From: Campylobacter sp. CCUG 57310
GTDB lineage: Bacteria; Campylobacterota; Campylobacteria; Campylobacterales; Campylobacteraceae
Assembly (NCBI RefSeq): GCF_013201975.1
Contig: NZ_CP053845.1
Coordinates: forward strand, 372,001-436,000
Direction: 5' to 3'
DNA length: 64,000 bases
The translations under genes were made by a program, and so were the position numbers. Below, one piece after another: positions 34,651 to 43,605 of this stretch. The notes under the pieces are model-generated. The model was not told the DNA's origin. It did no database searches and was given only the letters and a program-made list of their open reading frames with translations. Each line of letters opens with the position of its first letter. Position 1 is the stretch's first letter.

Positions 34651-34690
34651 TTTTATTGCGACCGTGATAGTAAATTTGCGATTGTGTTTG

Positions 34691-34736
34691 AAATTTATAG
34701 GCTCTAGTTTAGTGTGCTGGAGCCTATAAATTTTGA
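34691..34736 (+). terminator. Strong terminator after iadA
   Basis: AAATTTATAGGCTC at 34691-34704 pairs perfectly with GAGCCTATAAATTT at 34720-34733; the stem can extend inward by TAG/CTG pairing. TTTTGA follows. Confidence 0.75.
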
Positions 34737-34814
34737 TAATTAAAATTTACTAATAATTTTGCTTTTAACCAAAGCCTATTCATAAAATTTAGCTTAAATT
34801 TATATTGCTTTCAG

Positions 34815-34820
34815 TATAAT
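34815..34820 (+). promoter_or_regulatory. -10 box of the rpsB-tsf operon
   Basis: TATAAT in CAGTATAATCC lies 120 bases upstream of rpsB, leaving a long leader. The leader contains GACAAGTGCAAATTTGTC, a GGAGGAGAAACC that resembles a ribosome binding site, and TGCGC/GCGCA-type pairing before the true start; it could hold an S2 autoregulatory fold, which I cannot demonstrate. Confidence 0.5.
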
Positions 34821-34939
34821 CCAAGCTTCAATTCACACACACCAATCCTAAAATTTGGTTGCGACAAGTGCAAATTTGTCGTTAATGGGTGTGGAGGAGA
34901 AACCTAAATTTCGCGCAAAAGCGCACAAGGAGAACCGAT

Positions 34940-35734
34940 ATGGTAACAATGAGAGATTTGCTAGAGTGCGGCGTTCACTTCGGACACCAAACACGCAGAT
35001 GGAATCCAAAGATGAAAAAATTCATTTTTGGCGAGAGAAAAGGTATCTACATTATAGATCTACAAAAAACTATCCGCTACTTCCGCTACACGTACAACAT
35101 CGTTCGTGACGCAGCGGCAGAGGGTAAAACTATCCTTTTTGTAGGAACAAAAAAACAAGCCGGTCAAACAGTTGGCGAATATGCTGAAAAATGCGGTATG
35201 CCATACGTAAATCACCGCTGGCTAGGCGGTATGATGACAAACTTCGGAACTATCCGCCAATCAATCCGCAAGCTTGAAGTTATCGAAGCTATGGAAGAGG
35301 ACGGTTCAATCAATCTTCTAACCAAAAAAGAAGCTTTAATGCTAAGAAGAAAAAAAGAGAAGCTTGTAGCCTACCTTGGCGGAATTAGAAATATGAAAAC
35401 TCCACCTGATATGATCTTTGTTATCGATACAGTTAAAGAAAAAATAGCAGTCCAAGAAGCTAACAGACTAAAAATCCCTGTAGTTGCTCCGATAGATACA
35501 AACTGCGATCCTGACGTAATCGACTATCCAATCCCAGGAAATGACGATGCTATCCGCTCGGTTCAACTTTTCTGCCAAGAGATGGCTGAGGCTATCATCG
35601 AAGGACGCTCACAACTTGAAAAAGACGGCGGCGTAGCCGAAGAAGGTAAAGAAGAGGTTACTCAAGATGAGAAAGATGCTGTGCTAGAAGAGGCATTTAG
35701 CGAAGAAGAATTTGAAGCGGAGGATGAAGAATAA
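34940..35734 (+). CDS. rpsB: 30S ribosomal protein S2
   Basis: Ribosomal protein S2, 264 residues, starting [20 protein letters not shown]; the conserved [20 protein letters not shown] and [19 protein letters not shown] blocks are present. The start 34940 is set by AAGGAGAACCGAT and by homology; an ATG at 34889 only adds non-homologous residues. The acidic C-terminal extension ([18 protein letters not shown]) is usual in this group. The stop overlaps the tsf start as TAATG. Operon: rpsB-tsf-ABC ATPase. Confidence 0.97.
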   Translation: MVTMRDLLECGVHFGHQTRRWNPKMKKFIFGERKGIYIIDLQKTIRYFRYTYNIVRDAAAEGKTILFVGTKKQAGQTVGEYAEKCGMPYVNHRWLGGMMTNFGTIRQSIRKLEVIEAMEEDGSINLLTKKEALMLRRKKEKLVAYLGGIRNMKTPPDMIFVIDTVKEKIAVQEANRLKIPVVAPIDTNCDPDVIDYPIPGNDDAIRSVQLFCQEMAEAIIEGRSQLEKDGGVAEEGKEEVTQDEKDAVLEEAFSEEEFEAEDEE

Positions 35735-36798
35735 TGGAAATAACCGCACAAATGGTAAAAGAGCTCCGTGAAGCAACCGGAGCCGGAATGATGGATTGTA
35801 AAAAGGCTTTAGCCGAAGCTAACGGCGATATGGAAAAAGCCGTAGACATACTTCGCGAAAAAGGTCTTGGACAAGCCGCTAAAAAAGCCGACAGACTTGC
35901 AAGCGAGGGTCTTGTAACGGTTGAAGTATGCGAACACTGCAAGAAAGCAACTATTACAGAGATAAATTCAGAAACTGATTTCGTTGCTAAAAACGTTCAA
36001 TTTCAAAACCTTACAAAAGACACTACCGCTCATATCCAAGCAAACTCTATCTCTAGCGTAGAAAGTCTTAATGAGAGCGTTATAAACGGTGTTAAATTTG
36101 AAGATTATTTCAAGGGTCAAATCGCTACAATCGGCGAAAATTTGGTAGTAAGACGCTTTGAGACGGTTAAAGTAGATGAAAACGGCGTAGTAAACGGATA
36201 TGTGCACTCAAACGGACGTGTCGGCGTTATTATTGCTGCAGCTTGCGATAGCGCTCAAACAGCTCAAAAAGCAGAGGATTTCATAAGAAATTTGTGTATG
36301 CATGCAGCCGCTATGAAGCCAAGTGTGATAAGCTACAAAGATCTTGATAGAGAATTTGTGGAAAAAGAATTTATCGCTCTTAAAGCCGAGCTTGAAAAAG
36401 ACAATGAAGAGTTGGTTCGCCTTGGCAAACCGCTTCACCACATCCCAAGTTACGCAAGTAGATTGCAACTTACCGATGATGTCATAGCAAAAGCCGAAGA
36501 CGCTATAAAAGAAGAGCTAAAAGCCGAAGGTAAGCCTGAGAAAATTTGGGATAAAATCATACCTGGAAAGATCGAAAGATTTTTTGCGGACAATACCGTA
36601 CTAGATCAAAGACTTACGTTGCTGGGTCAATTTTACGTAATGGACGATAAGAAAACTGTTGAGCAAGTAATAACTGAAAAGAGCAAAGAGCTTGGCGGTA
36701 AAATTGAGATCGTAAAATACGTTAGATTTGAGCTTGGCGAAGGCTTGGAGAAGAAAAACGAAGATTTTGCGGCGGAAGTTGCGGCGCAAATGGCTTAA
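35734..36798 (+). CDS. tsf: Elongation factor Ts
   Basis: Guanine-nucleotide exchange factor for EF-Tu, 354 residues. The N-terminal UBA-like domain (MVKELREATGAGMMDCKKAL) and the TDFVAKN motif (EINSETDFVAKNVQF) are intact, followed by two core subdomains and the VRFELGEGLEKK C-terminal segment typical of EF-Ts. The length is greater than in E. coli (283), due to insertions in the core, as in other Campylobacter. Coupled to rpsB by a one-base overlap. Confidence 0.97.
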   Translation: MEITAQMVKELREATGAGMMDCKKALAEANGDMEKAVDILREKGLGQAAKKADRLASEGLVTVEVCEHCKKATITEINSETDFVAKNVQFQNLTKDTTAHIQANSISSVESLNESVINGVKFEDYFKGQIATIGENLVVRRFETVKVDENGVVNGYVHSNGRVGVIIAAACDSAQTAQKAEDFIRNLCMHAAAMKPSVISYKDLDREFVEKEFIALKAELEKDNEELVRLGKPLHHIPSYASRLQLTDDVIAKAEDAIKEELKAEGKPEKIWDKIIPGKIERFFADNTVLDQRLTLLGQFYVMDDKKTVEQVITEKSKELGGKIEIVKYVRFELGEGLEKKNEDFAAEVAAQMA

Positions 36799-36800
36799 AA

Positions 36801-37448
36801 ATGGAAATTTTAAAGGGCGTAGATCTTAGCTTTGCGTATGATTATACGCTCTTTGAAAATGTCAATATATCTTTAAATTCCCGCGAAAGCTCGGCTATTT
36901 TAGGCGTAAGCGGATGCGGGAAATCAACTATACTTCATATACTTTCAACACTGCTTAAGCCTAAAACGGGCGAGGTTATTTATAAAGGCAAGTCGCTTTA
37001 TGATCTCTATTCAAACGAGCTTTTGCAGATTCGCAGACTTGATTTCGGAATTATTTTTCAAGCGCACTATCTGTTTAAAGGCTTTAACGCAAGGGAAAAT
37101 ATCGAACTTGCAGGAATTTTATCGAGTCAAAATATAGATGAAAATATCCTCGAAAATTTAAAAATCAAAGATGTTTTAAATCAAAAAGTAGGCGAATTGA
37201 GCGGAGGGCAGCAGCAGCGCGTGAGTATCGCTAGAGTGCTATGTAAAAAGCCAAAAATAATATTTGCCGACGAACCTACCGGAAATTTAGACAAACAAAC
37301 TGCAAATGACGTAATGAACACGCTTTTTGAATATATCAAAGCAAACGATGCCGCACTTGTGCTAGTAACGCATGATAACGACTTAGCCGCAAAGTGTGAT
37401 AATCAATATAGGCTTGACAACAAAGAGTTGGCAAAAATTTCCATTTAG
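36801..37448 (+). CDS. LolD/FtsE-type ABC transporter ATP-binding protein
   Basis: A 215-residue ABC ATPase with Walker A GVSGCGKST, Q-loop FQAHYLFKG, signature LSGGQQQRVS, Walker B IIFADEPTGNLD and switch histidine LVTHD. The FQ-H-L and EPTGNLD pattern is that of the MacB/LolD/FtsE group. No permease gene is adjacent, but in C. jejuni the orthologue (Cj1180c) holds the same position after tsf. It starts two bases after tsf, so it is cotranscribed with translation genes. Substrate unknown; lipoprotein release is one option if it works with a LolC/E-type permease elsewhere. Confidence 0.85.
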   Translation: MEILKGVDLSFAYDYTLFENVNISLNSRESSAILGVSGCGKSTILHILSTLLKPKTGEVIYKGKSLYDLYSNELLQIRRLDFGIIFQAHYLFKGFNARENIELAGILSSQNIDENILENLKIKDVLNQKVGELSGGQQQRVSIARVLCKKPKIIFADEPTGNLDKQTANDVMNTLFEYIKANDAALVLVTHDNDLAAKCDNQYRLDNKELAKISI

Positions 37449-37788
37449 TATATTCTTTTATCTATATATTGTTTTTGCATATATAAGCCATAAACGCTCA
37501 AATTTCATATAAATTTTTAAAATCAAAAGTCAAAGAGTAAGCCCATATTTCTTATTAAATGTCGTAAAGGCCTTTAATTTCGGTCTATTTTAGCGCTTAA
37601 ACAAATAACTCGTAGTCTTACTTTAAGTGGTCTCAAGCCTAAGATTATAAAAATACTTTAACAAAGTAGAAACTATAAAGCAGTTTTTAGGCTCAAAATA
37701 GGGCTTAAATCTCTTGTTGCAAATTTAAAATTTCAAGCCAAAACAAAGTAAAATTTTGTAAAATAGATAAAAATTTTAAAAGAGCGGT
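37449..37788. other. Intergenic gap before fliR
   Basis: 340 bases without a gene. TAAAAT-type -10 sequences near 37757-37765 could start fliR transcription. No hairpin strong enough to call a terminator is visible after the ABC ATPase gene, nor any repeat or small RNA that I can support. Confidence 0.5.
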
Positions 37789-38559
37789 ATGGAGATAGTT
37801 CAATTTTTCGGCGCAGATAGAGTGATAACTTTTATGCTGTTATTTGCCAGATTAAGCGGGCTTATAGTGTTTTTCCCGTTTTTTGGACACTCTCAAATTC
37901 CAATTTCTGCAAAAACCGCTTTAACGTTTTTTCTAACGATTTTTTTATTCCCCGTAGCAAGCGTTAAAAACGGCGAAATTTACTATCTTGCAGTTGAAAT
38001 TTTAAGCGAACTTATGCTTGGACTTTGTGCAGGACTGCTTGTAGCTATTGTATTTGGCATACTTCAGCTTGCCGGCGAGCAAATTTCTATGGTTATGGGA
38101 TTTTCTATGGCTAGCGTGCTTGATCCTCAGACGGGTATAAACTCGCCCGTGATGTCAAATATCATAAATTTTCTTGCCTTGATGACGTTCTTGGCATTTG
38201 ACGGACATCATCTTTTGTTGTTATTTTTTGCAAATTCACTCACACATATCCCGCTTGGCGAATTTTACCCAAGCGCAAATATAGTCCACTACACTTCAAA
38301 ATCCATGATAAATCTCTTTATGTTTGGCTTTATCATGTCGTTTCCTATCCTTGCGCTTTCTTTGCTGTCTGATCTTATCTTTGGGATGCTTATGAAAACC
38401 ATGCCGCAGTTTAACCTGCTAGTCGTAGGCTATCCTATCAAAATCGTTATAGGGTTTGTCGTGCTTATAGCTATTTTAACGGGTATGATGGAGCTTTTTA
38501 GCGAGCTTATGCTTAGAGTGATAAACGACATGCCCTCTTTGTTTTTTAAACTAAGCTAA
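37789..38559 (+). CDS. fliR: Flagellar biosynthesis protein FliR
   Basis: Inner-membrane subunit of the flagellar type III export gate (FliP-FliQ-FliR). The 256-residue protein has about six hydrophobic segments and family blocks FARLSGLIVFFPFFG, QLAGEQISMVMGFSMASVLDPQ and PVMSNIINFLALMTFLAFDGHH. The GGTATGG start follows GAGCGG. It is an isolated flagellar gene here, as in C. jejuni (Cj1179c), in front of the acidic receiver-like protein. Confidence 0.94.
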   Translation: MEIVQFFGADRVITFMLLFARLSGLIVFFPFFGHSQIPISAKTALTFFLTIFLFPVASVKNGEIYYLAVEILSELMLGLCAGLLVAIVFGILQLAGEQISMVMGFSMASVLDPQTGINSPVMSNIINFLALMTFLAFDGHHLLLLFFANSLTHIPLGEFYPSANIVHYTSKSMINLFMFGFIMSFPILALSLLSDLIFGMLMKTMPQFNLLVVGYPIKIVIGFVVLIAILTGMMELFSELMLRVINDMPSLFFKLS

Positions 38560-38614
38560 GAGTAATCAAAAATATCTTAAAATACCTTCTTAAGGTTTTT
38601 TCAAAGGAGTCTTC

Positions 38615-39937
38615 ATGAAAGTCGCGCTTGTTAATAACAATCCCGCAGTTTCCCGCTTGGCTACGCTTAGTTTAAGCAAAATGGGTTGCGAATATGTCGA
38701 GGTTGCAAGTTTAGACATGCTTGATAGCGGACTTTTTGACGTGCTCATCATTGATAGCGACACTCAGATAGAGGATGTTGATTTAAAAAACCTTGCAGAT
38801 AAAATTTTATACCTTGCTTCAAAGAACTCACCTGAATTTGCCAGTGCAGATAAAGTCTTATTTAAGCCTTTTTTGCCGACGGAATTCGTATCTGTGATGG
38901 AAAAATTAAGTCCAAAAGAAGAAGAGCTAAGTGAGATTGAAGAATTTAAAGATACTCAGGAATTCGTAGCGCCTCTTGAAGAGAGCGAATTTATAGATGA
39001 GTTTGACGATAAGATGCTTGATGATCTGCCTGAGATTGATGAGGTGCAAGATAAAGAATTTGCTCTTGATGATTTGGATTTGGGTTCTGAATTTCATGAA
39101 GATGGTTTTGATGAACCGAATTTAAAAGATGATGAACTAACTAAGCAGCTGAGCGAGCTTGTAAAATCAATTGATGATATGCCTAAAGAAGTTGCCGAGG
39201 ATGAAAACTTAAGTCAAACAGAAGATGAAGCTATGCAGGCTGAAATGCTAGCCCGCGAAGAGGAGTTGTTAAAAGAATTTGACTTTAGTGATGAGCCTTT
39301 AAAGCAAGATGAAGAGGATAAATCAGAGCCTAAAGAAGAAAAATTCGACGAGTTAATGAGCGAGCTTTCTTTGAGTGCGTATGACGAAGAGCTTGACGTG
39401 ATAGAAAGCATTAAAAATGATATAGACGAGATAGAAAATTTAGACGCTAAATTTGAAGAAGAGCTGCAAGAAGAGTTTGAGCAGTTTAGTGTCAATGAAG
39501 AATCTTTAGACGAATCCGCAAAAGAGGATATGCAAAATTTCGCTCAAAAGCTTGAGTTGCCTGATGAATTTGACGCTGAATTAGATGATGAAAAATTTGA
39601 TGCTACAAACGAAGTGGAATTTGAGATAAAAGAGCAAGAAGAGTTTGTTGCGACCAAAGATAAAGAGGCTTCTAGCAAAGTGGAAATTGAAGATTTTAAA
39701 ATTTATCAATCTGACGGATCGGATTATGAAAATATCGATCAGATAAGCGAAACCGAGATCAAACGAGCTCTTGAAGAAAGCAACGAAGAAGCGGTGCAAA
39801 TAAACCAAACGGATGTAAAAAACGAACTAACTCATAAAATCACCGAGCATATCGCTACTTCGCTAAGTGTAAGCTCTATAAAAGACGCACTAAAAGGCAT
39901 GAATATAAAGATAAATATAACGTTTGAGGAAAAGTGA
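38615..39937 (+). CDS. Highly acidic protein with degenerate receiver-like N-terminus
   Basis: A 440-residue protein, counterpart of the C. jejuni 'highly acidic protein' Cj1178c by position. Residues ~1-105 read like a response-regulator receiver: MKVALVNNNPAVSRLATLSL, LFDVLIIDSDTQ with a possible phosphoacceptor and KVLFKPFLPTEFV with the conserved Lys-Pro. The acidic pocket D pair of true receivers is replaced by NNN, so phosphorylation is doubtful. The middle 300 residues are rich in Glu and Asp and probably disordered; a final amphipathic segment (ITEHIATSLSVSSIKDALKG) closes the protein. Its stop overlaps gmk as GTGA. The role is unknown; position between fliR and gmk suggests a link to flagellar or cell-pole biology only by context. 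Confidence 0.75.
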   Translation: MKVALVNNNPAVSRLATLSLSKMGCEYVEVASLDMLDSGLFDVLIIDSDTQIEDVDLKNLADKILYLASKNSPEFASADKVLFKPFLPTEFVSVMEKLSPKEEELSEIEEFKDTQEFVAPLEESEFIDEFDDKMLDDLPEIDEVQDKEFALDDLDLGSEFHEDGFDEPNLKDDELTKQLSELVKSIDDMPKEVAEDENLSQTEDEAMQAEMLAREEELLKEFDFSDEPLKQDEEDKSEPKEEKFDELMSELSLSAYDEELDVIESIKNDIDEIENLDAKFEEELQEEFEQFSVNEESLDESAKEDMQNFAQKLELPDEFDAELDDEKFDATNEVEFEIKEQEEFVATKDKEASSKVEIEDFKIYQSDGSDYENIDQISETEIKRALEESNEEAVQINQTDVKNELTHKITEHIATSLSVSSIKDALKGMNIKINITFEEK

Positions 39938-40551
39938 ATTTGAAAGGACAAATTTTAATCATCAGCGGTCCAAGCGGAAGCGGTAAAAGCACTCTTTTAA
40001 ACAGGCTTTTGTCCGAAGAGAGCAATTTATATTTTTCTATTTCATCTACCACCAGAAAGATAAGAGATGGTGAAAAGGATGGAGTGAATTATTACTATAT
40101 AAGCGAAGATGAGTTTAAGAAGGGTATTGAAGAGGGAAGCTTTTTAGAATGGGCGAATGTGCATAAAAACTATTACGGAACTTCTCTAAAACCTGTTCTT
40201 GCGGCATTAAATGAGGGCAAAATAGTCGTGTTTGACGTTGATGTTCAGGGGTTTCATTTAACCAAAGAGAAATTTGCAAATTTGATCACCTCCGTTTTTA
40301 TCACGACAACGGATAAAAAAGAGCTTAGACGTAGGCTTGAAGGCAGGGGAACCGATACTGCCGAAATGATAGAAAATCGCCTTATGAACGCAGCCGGTGA
40401 GATGGAGCACATCTTGGAGTATGACTATTTGCTTATTAATGATGATGTGGAAAAAAGTTATGAAAATTTAAGAGCGATTTTAAAATCAATGAAGCTAAAA
40501 AGTGCGAATATAAATTTACGCCAAACCATTAATAATTGGATAGATTGCTAA
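39934..40551 (+). CDS. gmk: Guanylate kinase
   Basis: Phosphorylates GMP to GDP with ATP. The 205-residue enzyme has the P-loop SGPSGSGKSTL, the GMP-binding SSTTRKIRDGEKDGVNYYYI and the conserved FLEWANVHKNYYGT. A GTG start at 39934 overlaps the previous stop by four bases (GTGA), giving coupled translation. Order gmk-tatA-argS matches C. jejuni. Confidence 0.95.
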   Translation: MNLKGQILIISGPSGSGKSTLLNRLLSEESNLYFSISSTTRKIRDGEKDGVNYYYISEDEFKKGIEEGSFLEWANVHKNYYGTSLKPVLAALNEGKIVVFDVDVQGFHLTKEKFANLITSVFITTTDKKELRRRLEGRGTDTAEMIENRLMNAAGEMEHILEYDYLLINDDVEKSYENLRAILKSMKLKSANINLRQTINNWIDC

Positions 40552-40590
40552 AATTTATGATAAGATTACGAAAAATTTAAAGGAGAGAAA

Positions 40591-40818
40591 ATGGGTCCAA
40601 GCGTCCAACAACTACTTATAATACTTCTTATAGTCGTATTGCTATTTGGTGCAAAGAAGATACCTGAACTTGCAAAGGGACTTGGCAAGGGCATAAAAAG
40701 CTTTAAATCGGAAATGGAAAGCGACGATAAAAAAGCTGAAAATATAGAAAAAGTCGAAGAGAAAAAAGAAGATACGATAACCGCTACTAAGGCTGACGAG
40801 ACAACTAAGAACGCCTGA
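40591..40818 (+). CDS. tatA: Sec-independent translocase protein TatA
   Basis: The pore-forming subunit of twin-arginine export, 75 residues: an N-terminal membrane helix (QLLIILLIVVLLFGAKKIP), the FGxKKxPEL hinge, an amphipathic helix (LAKGLGKGIKSFKSEM) and an acidic/lysine-rich tail. It would export folded Tat substrates such as the Rieske protein encoded at 6.5 kb. AAAGGAGAGAAA precedes the ATG. Confidence 0.94.
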   Translation: MGPSVQQLLIILLIVVLLFGAKKIPELAKGLGKGIKSFKSEMESDDKKAENIEKVEEKKEDTITATKADETTKNA

Positions 40819-40826
40819 GGATAAGA

Positions 40827-42413
40827 GTGAAAAATTTAGTCATAGATGAGATAAAAAAATACATAAGCGATGATTTTGTATTAGAAAAGCCAAAAGACAA
40901 GAGTTTGGCGCATTATGCCACGCCTCTTGCTTTTTCTCTTGCAAAAGAGCTTAAGAAATCTCCAAAAATCATAGCCGAAGAGATCGTTTCTAAATTTAGC
41001 GGTAGCGAAATTCTTGAAGCAAGCGCACTAAACGGATATATAAATTTTAAATTAAATAGCAAATTTTTAGATAGACTTGCCAGCGATAGCCTTGCAGATC
41101 CTCAAAATTTCGCAAAAGGCGGAGCGGATAGAGAAAAGATACTGATAGAGTATGTAAGCGCTAATCCAACAGGACCGCTTCATATCGGACATGTAAGAGG
41201 TGCTGTATTTGGCGATACATTAGCTCGCGTAGGAGCTTATATCGGCAAGGATATCACGACTGAGTACTATATAAACGACGCAGGCAACCAAATAGACCTG
41301 CTTGGAATTTCCATAAGTCTTAGGGCTCGCGAAGAGCTTTTTAAAGAAGAAGTAAATTATCCTGAAAAGTATTATAGAGGTGATTATATCTTAGATATCG
41401 CACGCGAAGCAAACGATAAATTCGGCAAAGAAATTTTTTATGATGAAAGTAGAAATTTAGAGCTTGCAGAATTTGGCAAAGATATAGTGTTGGGTCTCAT
41501 CAAACAAAATTTGGCTGAAGCAAAAATTTTTATAGATAATTGGGCTAGCGAGAGAAGTTATTATAACAAGCTTCAAGCTACTCTTGAAAAGCTTAAAAAA
41601 TGCGGCGGCATCTATGAGGATGAGGGTAAAATCTGGATAAGATCAAGCGAGGTGGGAGATGAAAAAGATCGCGTGATAGTTAGAGAAGATGGGCGTGAAA
41701 CCTACCTTGCGGGCGACATAGTCTATCACAATGACAAATTTGAGCGCGGATATGATAGGTATATCAACATCTGGGGTGCAGATCATCACGGATATATCGC
41801 TAGAATGAAAGCCGCGATACACTTTTTGGGCTATGATGAAAGCAGGCTTGAGGTGCTGCTAACTCAGATGGTTTCGCTTCTTAAAAACGGCGAGCAGTTT
41901 AAGATGAGCAAGCGCTCGGGCAATGTGGTGCTTATGAGCGATGTAACTGCTGAGATAGGGTATGAAGCGCTTAGGTTTATGTTTTTAAGTAAGAAAAGCG
42001 ACACGCATCTTGAATTTGATGTGGATGAACTAAAGCGAGAAGATAGCTCAAATCCGATTTTTTATATCAACTACGCTCATGCGCGCGTGAATCAAATTTT
42101 TGCAAAAGCGGGTAAAAGTATAGATGATGTAAATAACATTGAGTTTAAAAGCTTAAGTGAGGATGCTAAGAATTTGCTTTTTGAAGCACTTTCTTTAAAT
42201 GACGTGCTTGTAGATGCGTTTAATGCTCGTGCAATGCAGAAAATTTGCGACTATCTAAAATCGCTTTCCGCAAATTTTCATAAATTTTATAACGAAAATC
42301 GCGTTGTAGGAAGCCAAAATGAAGATGAGCTACTAAAGCTCTTTGCAGTCGTAGCCCTCTCGGTAAAAACCGCTTTAGCGCTTATGGGGATAACTGCTAA
42401 GGACAGTATGTAA
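40827..42413 (+). CDS. argS: Arginyl-tRNA synthetase
   Basis: Class I aminoacyl-tRNA synthetase, 528 residues, charging tRNA-Arg. The HIGH motif appears as ANPTGPLHIGHVRGA, the KMSKS loop as KMSKRSGN; the C-terminal anticodon domain ends in LSVKTALALMGI. The N-terminal Arg-N domain recognising the D-loop is present. GTG start at 40827 with GAGGATAAGA upstream, nine bases after tatA. Complete length. Confidence 0.96.
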   Translation: MKNLVIDEIKKYISDDFVLEKPKDKSLAHYATPLAFSLAKELKKSPKIIAEEIVSKFSGSEILEASALNGYINFKLNSKFLDRLASDSLADPQNFAKGGADREKILIEYVSANPTGPLHIGHVRGAVFGDTLARVGAYIGKDITTEYYINDAGNQIDLLGISISLRAREELFKEEVNYPEKYYRGDYILDIAREANDKFGKEIFYDESRNLELAEFGKDIVLGLIKQNLAEAKIFIDNWASERSYYNKLQATLEKLKKCGGIYEDEGKIWIRSSEVGDEKDRVIVREDGRETYLAGDIVYHNDKFERGYDRYINIWGADHHGYIARMKAAIHFLGYDESRLEVLLTQMVSLLKNGEQFKMSKRSGNVVLMSDVTAEIGYEALRFMFLSKKSDTHLEFDVDELKREDSSNPIFYINYAHARVNQIFAKAGKSIDDVNNIEFKSLSEDAKNLLFEALSLNDVLVDAFNARAMQKICDYLKSLSANFHKFYNENRVVGSQNEDELLKLFAVVALSVKTALALMGITAKDSM

Positions 42414-42425
42414 GTAGCTAATTAC

Positions 42426-42454
42426 CCCGCAGAGTTATATAGTTTTACTGCGGG
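42426..42454 (+). terminator. Hairpin after argS
   Basis: CCCGCAG at 42426-42432 pairs with CTGCGGG at 42448-42454 over a 15-base loop. The following ACTACTTTAATT is only weakly T-rich, so termination is probable but not certain. Confidence 0.55.
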
Positions 42455-42536
42455 ACTACTTTAATTGCTTAAAAATATTATCAAATCTCAAATTCAGCAT
42501 ATTTTGTTAAAATTCTTCCTTTTTTAAGGTTGCAAT

Positions 42537-43538
42537 ATGAATACAATGAAAATCAAAGCCGTTTTTTTGCTGCTTGGGTTAGCTATAGCGGCTTATTTTG
42601 CGTCAAATTTGGATTTTGTTAAGACGTTTCAGCTAAGTCCGCTTATTATAGCTATTTTGCTTGGTATGATTATCGGAAATAGCTTCAAATCGGCCGTTAC
42701 GATACTTAAAGATAGCGGAATTTTAACCATAGCTACAAAGCAAATTTTAAGACTTGGTATCATACTTTTTGGATTTAGATTAACGCTTCAAGACATCTAT
42801 GAGGTTGGATTTTTGGGTATTTTGATAGCTTTCATAGTGGTTTTTTCTACATTTTTTTTAGGTATTTTTCTTGGGCGCGCTATGGGCATAGAGTCTAAAA
42901 GCGCTACGCTTATAAGCTCTGGTGCTTCTATTTGCGGAGCTGCGGCGGTTCTTGCAACTCAAAGCGTAGTCAAGGCAGATGGCGATCGCGTGGCGGTTGC
43001 GGTTAGTACGGTAGTGCTTTTTGGAACTATCGGGATGTTTGTCTATCCTATTTTATTTAGAAGTGAAATTTTAGGCTTTGATGCAGCGACTATGGGGCTT
43101 TTTACGGGTTCTACGCTTCACGAGGTCGCTCACGTGATAGGAGCAGCGGCCGGTATAGGTGAAAACGCAGGCGCAGGCGCTGTGATCATGAAGATGTTAA
43201 GAGTGCTTATGCTCGTTCCGTTTTTACTAATGCTTGGAATTTTTAGCTTTAGACAAAGCGGAGAAAGGGGCTCCGGTATAAAAAATTTCGTGCCTTATTT
43301 TGCGCTTTGGTTTTTGGCGGCCGTTTTTGCAGGCTCTTTGCCTATTTTCCCAAAGCAAATTTTGTCTACTATAAACTTCATCGACACTATTTTGCTCTGT
43401 ATCGCTATGGGTGCGCTTGGAACGACTATCAGAAAAGACGTGCTTTTAAATGCGGGCAAAAAGCCGTTTATTTTAGCCTTTTTGTTATTTGTGTGGCTTT
43501 TTATAAGCGGATTTTTTATGGTTAAATTTTGGCTTTGA
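42537..43538 (+). CDS. YeiH-family (UPF0324) membrane transporter
   Basis: A 333-residue inner-membrane protein with about ten helices, of the YeiH/UPF0324 family annotated as putative sulfate exporters. Family signatures: LSPLIIAILLGMIIGNSF, KQILRLGIILFGFRLTLQ, LISSGASICGAAAVLATQ with the SGASICGAAA core and TGSTLHEVAHVIGA. The substrate is not established. Free-standing gene; AAGGTTGCAAT precedes ATG 42537, with another ATG three codons later. Confidence 0.88.
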   Translation: MNTMKIKAVFLLLGLAIAAYFASNLDFVKTFQLSPLIIAILLGMIIGNSFKSAVTILKDSGILTIATKQILRLGIILFGFRLTLQDIYEVGFLGILIAFIVVFSTFFLGIFLGRAMGIESKSATLISSGASICGAAAVLATQSVVKADGDRVAVAVSTVVLFGTIGMFVYPILFRSEILGFDAATMGLFTGSTLHEVAHVIGAAAGIGENAGAGAVIMKMLRVLMLVPFLLMLGIFSFRQSGERGSGIKNFVPYFALWFLAAVFAGSLPIFPKQILSTINFIDTILLCIAMGALGTTIRKDVLLNAGKKPFILAFLLFVWLFISGFFMVKFWL

Positions 43539-43605
43539 TATAGTCGTTTATCTGTCATTTAGCAGCTGTTTTGTAAAATACTTAAATTCAAAACAAGGAT
43601 GAAAT

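Noticed and set aside
34855-35109. 84-residue open frame across the rpsB start
   Set aside because: It lies out of frame with rpsB, has no homology-like features and is a shadow.
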